Below, piece after piece: positions 56,327 through 64,000 of a stretch of DNA of 64,000 nt. Source of the DNA: Paenibacillus sp. FSL H7-0357 (GTDB lineage: Bacteria; Bacillota; Bacilli; Paenibacillales; Paenibacillaceae). The notes under the pieces were generated by a model. It did no database searches. It had not been told where the DNA came from and saw nothing but the letters and a program-made list of their open reading frames with translations. The stretch lies in assembly GCF_000758525.1 (NCBI RefSeq), contig NZ_CP009241.1, positions 3,782,001 to 3,846,000 of the forward strand, read 5' to 3'. Position 1 is the first letter of the stretch, and the number at the start of each line of letters is the position of its first letter. A program made the translations under genes and the position numbers.

Positions 56327-56391
56327 CTTAATGCAATCTTTATTCTCTCATGCAAACCCTAACCCTGAACTAATGGCATAGATGGTACGCT
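56327..56391 (+). promoter_or_regulatory. kdpFABC promoter with proposed KdpE box 3
   Basis: CTTAATGCAATCTTTAT (56327-56343) starts 59 bp before TACGCT (56386-56391), extended by TGG. It is a duplicate of the unit at 56090, directly before the 36-residue microprotein and kdpF. The -10 is weaker than in copy 2. Confidence 0.65.
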
Positions 56392-56445
56392 GAATCAGTA
56401 GTTAAAAGCAGAGATGAGAGAATGTTGGAGAGGAGTGCGAAGGAT

Positions 56446-56556
56446 ATGATGGACATGTATATGGTGGTGGCACTCGCTGTGTTTTTCGGTATGTTCTATG
56501 CGTTTGCACAGTGGTGTGGGCACGTCATCGACGATAAAGGGGGGAAAGAGCAATGA
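56446..56556 (+). CDS. 36-aa membrane microprotein overlapping kdpF
   Basis: The sequence MMDMYMVVALAVFFGMFYAFAQWCGHVIDDKGGKEQ is one membrane helix with a short charged C-terminal tail. GGAG lies 10 bp before ATG 56446. Its stop overlaps the kdpF ATG (ATGA), so translation of kdpF is coupled to it, which is strong support that it is real. It has no resemblance to KdpF itself. It may be an additional small subunit of the Kdp complex; that is inference. Confidence 0.75.
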   Translation: MMDMYMVVALAVFFGMFYAFAQWCGHVIDDKGGKEQ

Positions 56557-56630
56557 CAGTGGTCCTGATCGCAACGATGCTGTTGTTTCTCTATTTGGTC
56601 TACGCCCTGATTCATCCGGAGAAATTTTAG
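56553..56630 (+). CDS. kdpF: potassium-transporting ATPase small subunit KdpF
   Basis: 25 residues, MTVVLIATMLLFLYLVYALI followed by HPEKF; the YLVYALI core and the charged end are the KdpF signature (E. coli KdpF has 29 residues and the same YLVYALI). It is a single-span peptide that stabilises the KdpABC complex. ATG 56553 overlaps the stop of the preceding microprotein. Confidence 0.9.
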   Translation: MTVVLIATMLLFLYLVYALIHPEKF

Positions 56631-56701
56631 GCAGTGCGGTAATAAACAGCAAGACATATAGAGCATTGAGCTGAAGCTCATTAAATGAAGGAGGGGCATT
56701 C

Positions 56702-58378
56702 GTGGGTATTATACAAATCGTCGTAGTCATTGCCATACTGCTGCTACTGGTTAAACCGGTAGGAACTTATTTATATCATGTGTTCTCAAATGAACCAAAC
56801 CGGTTGGACCGGATCTTTGGGGGATTCGAGCGAGGCATATACAAGGTAAGTGGCCTGAAAAACCGTGAAGGGATGTCCTGGAAGACCTATGCACTCAGCT
56901 TTCTTTCTACCAACATTGTGCTGGTTGTGTTCGGTTATCTGGTTCTCCGCCTGCAGGGCGGACTGCCTGTAAATCCGAATGGAATTACCGAGCTGGAGCA
57001 GACCCTTACGTTTAACACGGTAATCAGCTTCATGACTAACACTAATCTGCAGCATTACAGTGGGGAGACCGGTCTTTCCTATTTCTCGCAGATGGCGGTT
57101 ATCACCATGATGATGTTCACATCGGCAGCCAGCGGTTTTTCCGTAGCAGCAGCTTTTGTGAGAGGGATTACCGGTAAAAATTCACTGGGGAATTTCTTCG
57201 AAGACTTCGTCAAGGCGATTATTCGGGTGTTCCTGCCGCTTGCACTGCTTGTAACAATGGCTTTAGTAGCACTGCATGTTCCGCAGACATTAAAACCTAC
57301 ACTGGAGGTAACTACGCTGGAGGGTGCTGCTCAACAGATTGCGATCGGGCCGGTTGCCTCACTGGAATCCATCAAGCATCTGGGAACGAATGGCGGAGGA
57401 TTCTTCGGGGCGAATTCCGCACATCCATTTGAAAATCCGTCACCGCTTACCAATGTCATTGAAATCCTGTCCATGTGGATGCTGCCCGCATCCTTGCCTT
57501 ATATGTACGGACTGTTCGCTAAGAATAAACGGCAGGGCTGGGGCATCTTTGCGGCCATGATGACTTTGTTCGTACTGCTGTTGTCGCTCAATTATGCTGC
57601 GGAGATCAAAGGAAATCCGGCAATGGCAGACCTGGGCATTGAAACTTCTCAAGGCAGCATGGAAGGAAAAGAAGTTCGCTTCGGTGTACCGCAATCCTCC
57701 TTGTTTACGGCAGTAACAACCGCAGCGACAACAGGTAGCGTCAATAATATGCATGATACCCAAACCCCGCTGGGAAGTATTACGCCGCTTGCGCTAATGA
57801 TGCTGAATAACGTCTTCGGTGGCAAAGGCGTGGGCCTTATCAATATGCTGATGTACGCCGTGCTTGCGGTCTTCCTGTGCGGGCTGATGGTGGGGAGGAC
57901 GCCGGAATTCCTCGGTCGAAAGATTGAAGCGAGGGAGATGAAGCTGATCGCGGTGGCGATACTGATTCATCCGCTGATCATTCTGGCACCGACAGCAGCC
58001 TCATTCCTGACGGATCTGGGGCAAGGCGCTATTAGCAATAGCGGGTACCACGGTCTGACGCAAGTGTTATATGAATACACTTCCTCTGCTGCCAACAACG
58101 GTTCAGGTTTCGAAGGACTTGCGGACAACAGCACATTCTGGAATGTGATGACTGGTATCGTAATGCTGCTAGGACGCTATATCTCAATCATTGCAATGCT
58201 CGCCGTTGCAGGTTCCCTGATCCGCAAGCAACCCGTACCGGAGACAATCGGCACATTCCGTACAGACAACGGTCTGTTCACCGGCATCTTGATCGGTACG
58301 GTGCTGATCATTGGTGCGCTGACATTTCTGCCGGTCGTGGTCCTGGGACCGATTGCTGAACATTTGACTCTACGGTAG
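56702..58378 (+). CDS. kdpA: potassium-transporting ATPase, K+-binding subunit KdpA
   Basis: 558 residues, standard length. There are ten membrane helices and the four pore-loop regions of the K+-channel-like fold, for instance [39 protein letters not shown] and [14 protein letters not shown]. The start is GTG 56702 with AAGGAGGGG upstream. It selects K+ and passes it to KdpB. First large gene of the operon, 71 bp after kdpF. Confidence 0.97.
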   Translation: MGIIQIVVVIAILLLLVKPVGTYLYHVFSNEPNRLDRIFGGFERGIYKVSGLKNREGMSWKTYALSFLSTNIVLVVFGYLVLRLQGGLPVNPNGITELEQTLTFNTVISFMTNTNLQHYSGETGLSYFSQMAVITMMMFTSAASGFSVAAAFVRGITGKNSLGNFFEDFVKAIIRVFLPLALLVTMALVALHVPQTLKPTLEVTTLEGAAQQIAIGPVASLESIKHLGTNGGGFFGANSAHPFENPSPLTNVIEILSMWMLPASLPYMYGLFAKNKRQGWGIFAAMMTLFVLLLSLNYAAEIKGNPAMADLGIETSQGSMEGKEVRFGVPQSSLFTAVTTAATTGSVNNMHDTQTPLGSITPLALMMLNNVFGGKGVGLINMLMYAVLAVFLCGLMVGRTPEFLGRKIEAREMKLIAVAILIHPLIILAPTAASFLTDLGQGAISNSGYHGLTQVLYEYTSSAANNGSGFEGLADNSTFWNVMTGIVMLLGRYISIIAMLAVAGSLIRKQPVPETIGTFRTDNGLFTGILIGTVLIIGALTFLPVVVLGPIAEHLTLR

Positions 58379-58397
58379 GAAAGAGGGAGAAATAGAG

Positions 58398-60431
58398 ATG
58401 AGTACTGTACAAAAAAAGAAGCTGCTGAGTGGGCCTATTATACGAAGTGCAGTCAAGGACAGCTTTATCAAGCTGAATCCGATGACGCTAATGAAGAATC
58501 CGGTCATGTTTGTTGTTGAAATTGGAACGATTATTGTTCTGCTGATGATTCTCGCCCCTGGTTATTTCGACGCAGAGGAGGCTAGAGGCTTCAATATAGC
58601 TGTCTTCTTCATACTGCTGGTTACCGTATTGTTTGCCAATTTTGCGGAAGCTCTGGCGGAAGGCCGCGGGAAAGCGCAGGCGGATACACTGAAGAAAACC
58701 AAGCAGGATATTTCCGCGAATAGACTGGTAGGAGGCGTCATTAAGATTGTTGCTTCCTCCGAACTGCGAAAAGGCGATGTCGTTGTTGTCAGTCAAGGAG
58801 AACTTATTCCCGGCGACGGCGAGGTCATTGAAGGGCTGGCATCCGTGGATGAATCGGCTATAACAGGTGAATCGGCTCCCGTTATTAAAGAAGCCGGCGG
58901 AGATTTTGGCTCCGTGACAGGCGGTACGAGAGTCGTAAGCGATCAGATCAAGGTACAGATTACAAGTGAACCCGGCGAGTCTTTCCTTGACCGGATGATC
59001 TCACTGGTGGAAGGAGCCAAACGGCAGAAAACACCGAATGAAATTGCGCTGAACACGCTATTGATCAGCCTGACGATTATCTTCCTGATCGTGGTAGTCA
59101 CCCTGCAGCCGATTGCCGCTTATCTGGAGGTCAACCTGGAAATTCCGGTCTTGATTGCGCTGCTGGTCTGTCTGATCCCCACTACCATTGGAGGGTTATT
59201 GTCGGCAATCGGAATTGCGGGCATGGATCGGGTTACCCAGTTCAATGTGCTCGCCATGTCCGGTAAAGCGGTCGAAGCTGCCGGAGACATCAACACGATG
59301 ATTCTTGATAAGACCGGCACAATTACCTTTGGCAACCGTATGGCCAGTGAATTTGTACCTGTGGGCAATGAGACGGTAGAGGATCTGGCCGGGTGGGCCG
59401 CTGTCAGCTCGCTGAAAGATGAGACGCCGGAAGGGCGCTCCGTCATTGAGCTGGCCAAGAAACAAGGATACAGTTACGACAACAGCCTTATGGCTGGAGG
59501 CGAGTTTATAGAATTCCGTGCCGAAACACGGATGAGCGGAATGGATCTTCAGGACGGCCGGATGGTTCGCAAAGGGGCTGTGGATTCCATTAAGCGCTGG
59601 GTGTCTTCTCAAGGGGGGCAGATTCCAGATCATTTGGATCAGCAAACGAATGCCATTGCCGGCAAAGGAGGGACACCGCTGGCTGTTGCAGTTGATAACC
59701 GGATATATGGACTCATCTATCTGAAAGACACGGTTAAGCCGGGGATGAAGGAACGTTTTGATGAACTGCGCAAAATGGGCATCAAGACGATTATGTGTAC
59801 AGGGGACAATCCGCTGACTGCTGCTACTATCGCCTTCGAGGCCGGAGTCGACGGATTCATTGCCGAAAGTACACCGGAGAATAAGATCGAGGTCATCCGC
59901 CGGGAGCAAAGTGAAGGCAAGCTGGTGGCAATGACTGGGGACGGCACGAATGATGCTCCTGCATTGGCACAGGCGGATGTGGGACTTGCGATGAACAGCG
60001 GGACCACAGCGGCGAAGGAAGCGGCCAATATGGTTGATCTGGACTCCGACCCGTCTAAGATCATTGAGGTTGTGGCGATCGGCAAGCAGCTGCTGATGAC
60101 ACGCGGAGCATTAACAACCTTCAGTATCGCGAATGATATCGCCAAGTATTTTGCGATTATTCCCGCCATGTTTACGCTGGCCATTCCAGAGATGGAAGTG
60201 CTGAACGTAATGGGACTAGGTTCTCCAAGCTCCGCGATTATCTCAGCACTGATCTTTAATGCAATTATCATTCCATTGCTTATCCCTTTGGCGATGAGAG
60301 GCGTATCGTATAAGCCGATGAGCTCCACCAAGCTGCTGAGCCGGAATATATTTATCTATGGGCTTGGCGGGATCCTGGTTCCCTTCCTCGGCATAAAGTT
60401 GATTGACCTGGTTGTAAGCATATGGATTTAA
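58398..60431 (+). CDS. kdpB: potassium-transporting P-type ATPase KdpB
   Basis: 677 residues. P-type motifs are complete: [14 protein letters not shown] (actuator TGES), ILDKTGTIT with the phosphorylated D304, GGTPLAVAV and [12 protein letters not shown]. It hydrolyses ATP to drive K+ uptake through KdpA. ATG 58398 follows AGGGAG, 19 bp after kdpA. No anomaly seen. Confidence 0.97.
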   Translation: MSTVQKKKLLSGPIIRSAVKDSFIKLNPMTLMKNPVMFVVEIGTIIVLLMILAPGYFDAEEARGFNIAVFFILLVTVLFANFAEALAEGRGKAQADTLKKTKQDISANRLVGGVIKIVASSELRKGDVVVVSQGELIPGDGEVIEGLASVDESAITGESAPVIKEAGGDFGSVTGGTRVVSDQIKVQITSEPGESFLDRMISLVEGAKRQKTPNEIALNTLLISLTIIFLIVVVTLQPIAAYLEVNLEIPVLIALLVCLIPTTIGGLLSAIGIAGMDRVTQFNVLAMSGKAVEAAGDINTMILDKTGTITFGNRMASEFVPVGNETVEDLAGWAAVSSLKDETPEGRSVIELAKKQGYSYDNSLMAGGEFIEFRAETRMSGMDLQDGRMVRKGAVDSIKRWVSSQGGQIPDHLDQQTNAIAGKGGTPLAVAVDNRIYGLIYLKDTVKPGMKERFDELRKMGIKTIMCTGDNPLTAATIAFEAGVDGFIAESTPENKIEVIRREQSEGKLVAMTGDGTNDAPALAQADVGLAMNSGTTAAKEAANMVDLDSDPSKIIEVVAIGKQLLMTRGALTTFSIANDIAKYFAIIPAMFTLAIPEMEVLNVMGLGSPSSAIISALIFNAIIIPLLIPLAMRGVSYKPMSSTKLLSRNIFIYGLGGILVPFLGIKLIDLVVSIWI

Positions 60432-60469
60432 GATCACTGCACTTGGCTAGAAGAAAGGATGAATAAATT

Positions 60470-61090
60470 ATGCAAATCGTCAATTCAGGCGCAATAGAGC
60501 AAAAGCCAGTTTCTAAAGGTTCATATATATTTAGTGTGATAAGACTTAGCCTAGTGTTTGTTGTATTATGCGGGATCATCTATCCGCTGGCTTCTACCGC
60601 GCTTGCCCAGGTTCTTATGCCTTCCCAGGCGAACGGGAGCCTGCTGAAGAATGGAGAAGGCCAGGTGATTGGCTCTGAGCTAATTGGCCAGAACTTTAAG
60701 AATCCGGCGTTATTCCAAGGCCGTGTGTCCAGTATTGAGTACAAGGCTGAAGCCTCGGGATCGAACAACTATGGACCGTCCAATCCGGATTTGCTAGAAC
60801 GCACCAGCAATACTATAGCTGAGTGGAAAGCGAATAACCCTGACATTCCGGTTAGTGAGCTGCCTATAGATTTGGTCACGAACTCCGGTTCCGGCCTGGA
60901 TCCGCATATATCTCCCGCTGCGGCTACGGTACAGATCCCCAGAATCAGCAATCTGACCGGTATTTCAGCAGATAAGCTAGAAGCATTGGTGGAAAAATAT
61001 ACTGAAGGCCGCGATCTTGGGGTGTTTGGTGAGGAACGTGTCAATGTGCTGAAGCTAAATCTCGCTTTAATGGAAACACCGGCGAATTAG
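60470..61090 (+). CDS. kdpC: potassium-transporting ATPase subunit KdpC
   Basis: 206 residues: one N-terminal membrane helix ([25 protein letters not shown]) and an outer domain with [31 protein letters not shown] and [22 protein letters not shown], the KdpC signatures. It is slightly longer than E. coli KdpC (190). It helps assemble or regulate the KdpA-KdpB complex. AAAGGATG precedes the ATG. Confidence 0.96.
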   Translation: MQIVNSGAIEQKPVSKGSYIFSVIRLSLVFVVLCGIIYPLASTALAQVLMPSQANGSLLKNGEGQVIGSELIGQNFKNPALFQGRVSSIEYKAEASGSNNYGPSNPDLLERTSNTIAEWKANNPDIPVSELPIDLVTNSGSGLDPHISPAAATVQIPRISNLTGISADKLEALVEKYTEGRDLGVFGEERVNVLKLNLALMETPAN

Positions 61091-61160
61091 AACCGGCTCA
61101 CCCCTGCCTGCGCTTCCAGCGGACAGGGGTAGTTTCCGCTTAAGGATAGGAGGTTAACAA

Positions 61161-63467
61161 GTGGCACCATACAAACGCAAAACCCCGGAAGAAATTCTGT
61201 ATTCCATTTACCGTTTGCACCGGGGCAGGCTGAAGATTATCATCGGCTCCGTCAGCGGATCAGGCAAAACCTATCATATGCTGGAGGAAGGCAAGTTATT
61301 GAAAAAGCAGGGCATTGATGTTGTAATCAGTGCCGTATCGACGATGCAGAGAGCGGAAACCATGCAGCAGCTTGCCGATCTGGAGCGTGTCCCCAGCATT
61401 CATTGGCTGAAAGACGGCAAGGAGCAGAAGGATCTTCCTTTGGAGACTTTGCTGGAGCGCAATCCCGAGGTACTGCTTGTAGATGGCTTGGCGCACCGCA
61501 ACCGCAAAGAAGCCCGTTTTCAAACGCGGCTGGAAGATATCCGTTATTTGATGGACAACGGCATTAGCGTAATTACGACCATCAATGTGTATGAATTGGC
61601 TGGAGTGGGTGAGACCATCTTTCAAATGACGGGAATCCGCGCAGATGAAACCGTACCGCTGCATACCCTGGAGCTTGCGGATGAGGTCCGCTTGATCGAT
61701 GTCTCACCTGAAACTATTCTGAAGCGGATCGAGGAAGGTGTTTTAGGCCATGAGACGCATCCTGCACTGTCCCGACCCGGCAATCTCGGCGTGCTTCGAG
61801 AGCTGTCTCTGCGTCTGGTGGCTGAAGGTGTCAACGATTCGCTAGAGAAACATCGCGAGGAACATGGGCTCATTGGTCCTTCCGGCGCGATGGAGCGGAT
61901 ACTGGTATCCGCGCAGTACCATTGGAACGGGTCGCTTTATGTGAGAAGAGGCCAGCAAATCGCCAAGCGGTTGGGCGGTGATCTGATTGTGGTGACATTT
62001 GCTATTCCTAACCGGCCGCTGACGAAGGACCAGCAGACCTTTAAGCGTTCAATTGTAAAGCTGGTAGAGCGGGTGGGCGCCAGGTTTGAAGAGCTTCCTC
62101 TCACCCTTCAACGCCAGCTTCCTTCCGAACTGGTGCGTTATGCCATTCAAAACAATGTGACCCGGATCGTCATGGGCCACTCCCAAAAAAGCCGCTGGCA
62201 GGAGCGGTGGCAAGGCTCGATCGCTGACCGTGTACTGCGTCAGACCCGCAATATTGATGTGTTTCTGATGGCCGACCGGGCCGAGCAGGAAGGAGAACGG
62301 ATTCTGCCGATCAAACGTAATCCGCAAGGGAAGAAGGAGCCTTTCCACCGGTTGACCAGTCAAGAGATGGAGAAGAAGATTGAAGTGATCCGCCGTGGAT
62401 CCTTTAAGGTATATATCGGTGCGGCTCCCGGAGTTGGCAAAACCTACAAGATGCTTCAGGAGGGGAATATACTTCAAAGCAGAGGCATCGATGTTGTCAT
62501 CGGGCTGCTGGAAACCCATGGCAGGAAGGAAACCCAGGAGCAGATAGGCGAATTAATAACGGTACCCCGGGCCAAAATTCTATATCAAAATACGCATTTG
62601 GAAGAAATGGACACGGACGCAATTATTACCCGCCGCCCGGAGGTCGTCCTGGTGGATGAGCTGGCACATACCAACGTGCCCGGCAGTATAACCAGAAAGC
62701 GGTATGAAGATGTGATCCGTCTGCTCGAAAACGGCATTTCTGTCATTACAACTGTAAATGTGCAGCATCTGGAAAGCTTGAACGACGCGGTAGCCCAATT
62801 AACCGGCGTACGTGTCAGGGAGACTGTGCCGGATGCGATTCTCAAAATGGCCAGTGAGGTCGAACTGATCGATGTAACGCCACAAATGCTGCAGGAGCGG
62901 ATGCGGGAAGGGAAGATATACGCCTCAGAGAAAGTAAACCAGGCGCTGGAATCGTTTTTCAAGATCGGCAATCTTATTGCACTGCGTGAACTGGCCCTCC
63001 GCGAAATTGCGGATGATGTAGATGAAAGGCTGGAGGCCTGGGACCGGGACAATTCCTTGCGGGGCCCATGGAGCAGAAAAGAGGTGATCTTCGTCTGTGT
63101 GGATCTGGGACCAAGGGCAGAGCGGCTGATTCGCCGCGGATTCCGCATTGCGCATCGCTTGAAAGCCGAGTGGTATGTTCATTATGTGCACTGCAGTTCG
63201 AAAGAAACACCCGAGGAGCAGAAACGGCTGGAGACGCTGCGTCGTCTAACAGAACAGCTTGGAGGGAATTTAGAGGTGACTATGGCAGAAAGCCGTAAGA
63301 ACCTGCACGAGCATTTATTAATCAGGATCAATGAAGTGAAGACGACACAGCTGATCATCGGGCAGGTGAGGAAGCCGCTCTGGCGGACGCTCATCAAAAA
63401 AAGCTTCGTCCACTATCTGCTCCGTCATGCCCGGCATATGGATATGCTGGTGGTGGCTGATCAATGA
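61161..63467 (+). CDS. tandem KdpD-N/USP protein without kinase domain
   Basis: A 768-residue soluble protein with two copies of the KdpD N-terminal half. Copy 1: KdpD domain about 20-240 with Walker A GSVSGSGKT and an altered Walker B VLLVDGLAHRN (Glu to Gly), then a USP-like domain about 245-380. Copy 2: KdpD domain about 412-630 with standard GAAPGVGKT and LVDELAHTN, then USP 638-768. Both transmembrane and histidine-kinase parts are absent. Neither USP has the c-di-AMP-like motif seen in KdpD. GTG 61161 has AGGAGG; it lies 70 bp after kdpC with no terminator, so it is in the operon. It may titrate or modulate KdpD signalling or pump activity. Confidence 0.85.
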   Translation: MAPYKRKTPEEILYSIYRLHRGRLKIIIGSVSGSGKTYHMLEEGKLLKKQGIDVVISAVSTMQRAETMQQLADLERVPSIHWLKDGKEQKDLPLETLLERNPEVLLVDGLAHRNRKEARFQTRLEDIRYLMDNGISVITTINVYELAGVGETIFQMTGIRADETVPLHTLELADEVRLIDVSPETILKRIEEGVLGHETHPALSRPGNLGVLRELSLRLVAEGVNDSLEKHREEHGLIGPSGAMERILVSAQYHWNGSLYVRRGQQIAKRLGGDLIVVTFAIPNRPLTKDQQTFKRSIVKLVERVGARFEELPLTLQRQLPSELVRYAIQNNVTRIVMGHSQKSRWQERWQGSIADRVLRQTRNIDVFLMADRAEQEGERILPIKRNPQGKKEPFHRLTSQEMEKKIEVIRRGSFKVYIGAAPGVGKTYKMLQEGNILQSRGIDVVIGLLETHGRKETQEQIGELITVPRAKILYQNTHLEEMDTDAIITRRPEVVLVDELAHTNVPGSITRKRYEDVIRLLENGISVITTVNVQHLESLNDAVAQLTGVRVRETVPDAILKMASEVELIDVTPQMLQERMREGKIYASEKVNQALESFFKIGNLIALRELALREIADDVDERLEAWDRDNSLRGPWSRKEVIFVCVDLGPRAERLIRRGFRIAHRLKAEWYVHYVHCSSKETPEEQKRLETLRRLTEQLGGNLEVTMAESRKNLHEHLLIRINEVKTTQLIIGQVRKPLWRTLIKKSFVHYLLRHARHMDMLVVADQ

Positions 63468-63485
63468 GAAGAGTGAGGAAGACAG

Positions 63486-63516
63486 AAGGAACCGATCCTG
63501 TGGATTGGTTCCTTTT
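63486..63516 (+). terminator. intrinsic terminator after the Kdp operon
   Basis: AAGGAACCGATCC-TGT-GGATTGGTTCCTTTT with a four-T tract; the last bases double as the -35 region of the next promoter. Confidence 0.85.
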
Positions 63517-63562
63517 ACATTCTTCTTTTAAAGTCTTATAATAGGAGAATGAATATTCATTC
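63514..63562 (+). promoter_or_regulatory. promoter and operator of the terminal TetR gene
   Basis: TTTACA (63514-63519), a 17-bp spacer and TATAAT (63537-63542) form a near-consensus promoter. GAATGAATATTCATTC (63547-63562), a perfect 16-bp palindrome, covers the transcription start, the expected place for TetR autorepression. Confidence 0.8.
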
Positions 63563-63613
63563 CGCTCAAATCTATACCGGTTGAATCCGGAACCATTCCA
63601 GTCTAAGGTAAGG

Positions 63614-64000
63614 GTGATTACACTGGCTACTAACAAACGGGAAGATATCATGAAAGCGGCCTTGGTGCTGTTTGCCGAGAGAGGATATGACGGCACAACC
63701 GTTCCGATGATTGCTGAAAGTGCGAAGGTAGGGGCAGGTACGATATATCGCTATTTTGCCAATAAAGAATCGCTTGTTAACGGATTGTTTCAGCATTGCG
63801 TGCAAGTGTTCTCGGACACGTTAAAATATGAGGGCATTCATTCCACGCCGGATATTCGGGAGCAATTTCATTATATTTTTCAGCGTTTAGTGAAGTTTGC
63901 CGATAATAATGTGAATGCGCTGCTCTTTATCGAATCCCATAATAGCGCTTATTATCTGGATGACCGAAGCAAGCAGGTGTTTGATGAGCTGCTTGGAACG
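63614..64000 (+). CDS. TetR-family transcriptional regulator, 3' end outside the window
   Basis: The frame stays open to the window edge (129 codons). The HTH reads IMKAALVLFAERGYDGTTVPMIAESAKVGAGTIYRYFANKESLV, followed by NGLFQHCVQVFSDTLK and the start of a helical ligand domain. GTG 63614 is the first plausible start (AAGGTAAGG just upstream, close); an ATG at 63650 would cut into the HTH. The promoter carries a 16-bp palindrome that is its probable operator. The genes it controls are presumably beyond the window. Confidence 0.88.
   Translation, partial: MITLATNKREDIMKAALVLFAERGYDGTTVPMIAESAKVGAGTIYRYFANKESLVNGLFQHCVQVFSDTLKYEGIHSTPDIREQFHYIFQRLVKFADNNVNALLFIESHNSAYYLDDRSKQVFDELLGT

Overview
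The window looks like chromosomal DNA of a Paenibacillus or close relative (Bacillota). Evidence: moderate GC, strong AGGAGG-type ribosome sites with frequent GTG/TTG starts, many intrinsic terminators, a large set of carbohydrate-active enzymes, and families common in Paenibacillus (YheC/D-like ATP-grasp, copper-amine-oxidase-N stalk protein, discoidin/CARDB/GH87 glucanase). No rRNA, tRNA or CRISPR array was seen.

Layout. 1-5.1 kb: two unknown genes, an MFS exporter divergent from an SgrR-like regulator (HTH plus solute-binding domain), and a DUF817 membrane protein. 5.2-9.1 kb: a manganese/zinc ABC operon (mntABCD order) with two MntR-like palindromes around its promoter, followed by a relic of an ABC-exporter ATPase. 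9.1-19.2 kb: an unknown protein, lacZ with a divergent AraC regulator, a P-loop kinase-like protein, a YheC/D-like protein, a GNAT relic, a PEP-synthase-like phosphotransferase and a GNAT. 19.2-26.2 kb: an ABC exporter with an ArsR regulator, a thioredoxin-reductase-like flavoprotein, a secreted stalk/DUF3298 protein, and a leaderless ArsR gene sharing an operator motif with the next MFS gene. 26.2-39.1 kb: alpha-glucan degradation (GH13 neopullulanase type and a glycogen-debranching-like protein), a repeat, an AraC regulator divergent from a GH78 rhamnosidase, a DUF6273 protein and a 1,150-residue GH87-type alpha-1,3-glucanase. 39.2-48.05 kb: a flavoprotein/TetR operon, a polysaccharide deacetylase, an MFS/TetR divergon with three operators, a one-helix small protein, an ECF sigma with a DUF4179 partner, an alpha/beta hydrolase and a nucleotidase.

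48.05-63.5 kb is the Kdp potassium region, and the most interesting part. kdpD-kdpE is separated from kdpFABC by about 5 kb of accessory DNA (an IS110-family element inside a dispersed repeat, two secreted proteins, a TA-flanked MITE-like element). Three promoters (before kdpD, before a 42-residue microprotein, before a 36-residue microprotein plus kdpF) share a 17-bp box, CTTAATRCAATCTTWAT, that starts exactly 59 bp upstream of a TGn-extended -10; I infer that this is the KdpE operator. After kdpC comes an unusual protein made of two tandem KdpD-N/USP modules with no transmembrane or kinase part. The window ends inside a TetR gene with a perfect 16-bp palindrome at its promoter.

A ~305-bp intergenic repeat occurs twice in opposite orientation (30.4 kb intact, 51.6-53.7 kb split by the IS). 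Comparing the two copies fixes the IS boundaries to within a few bases. All functional statements come from reading the sequence and from family knowledge; no database search was run.
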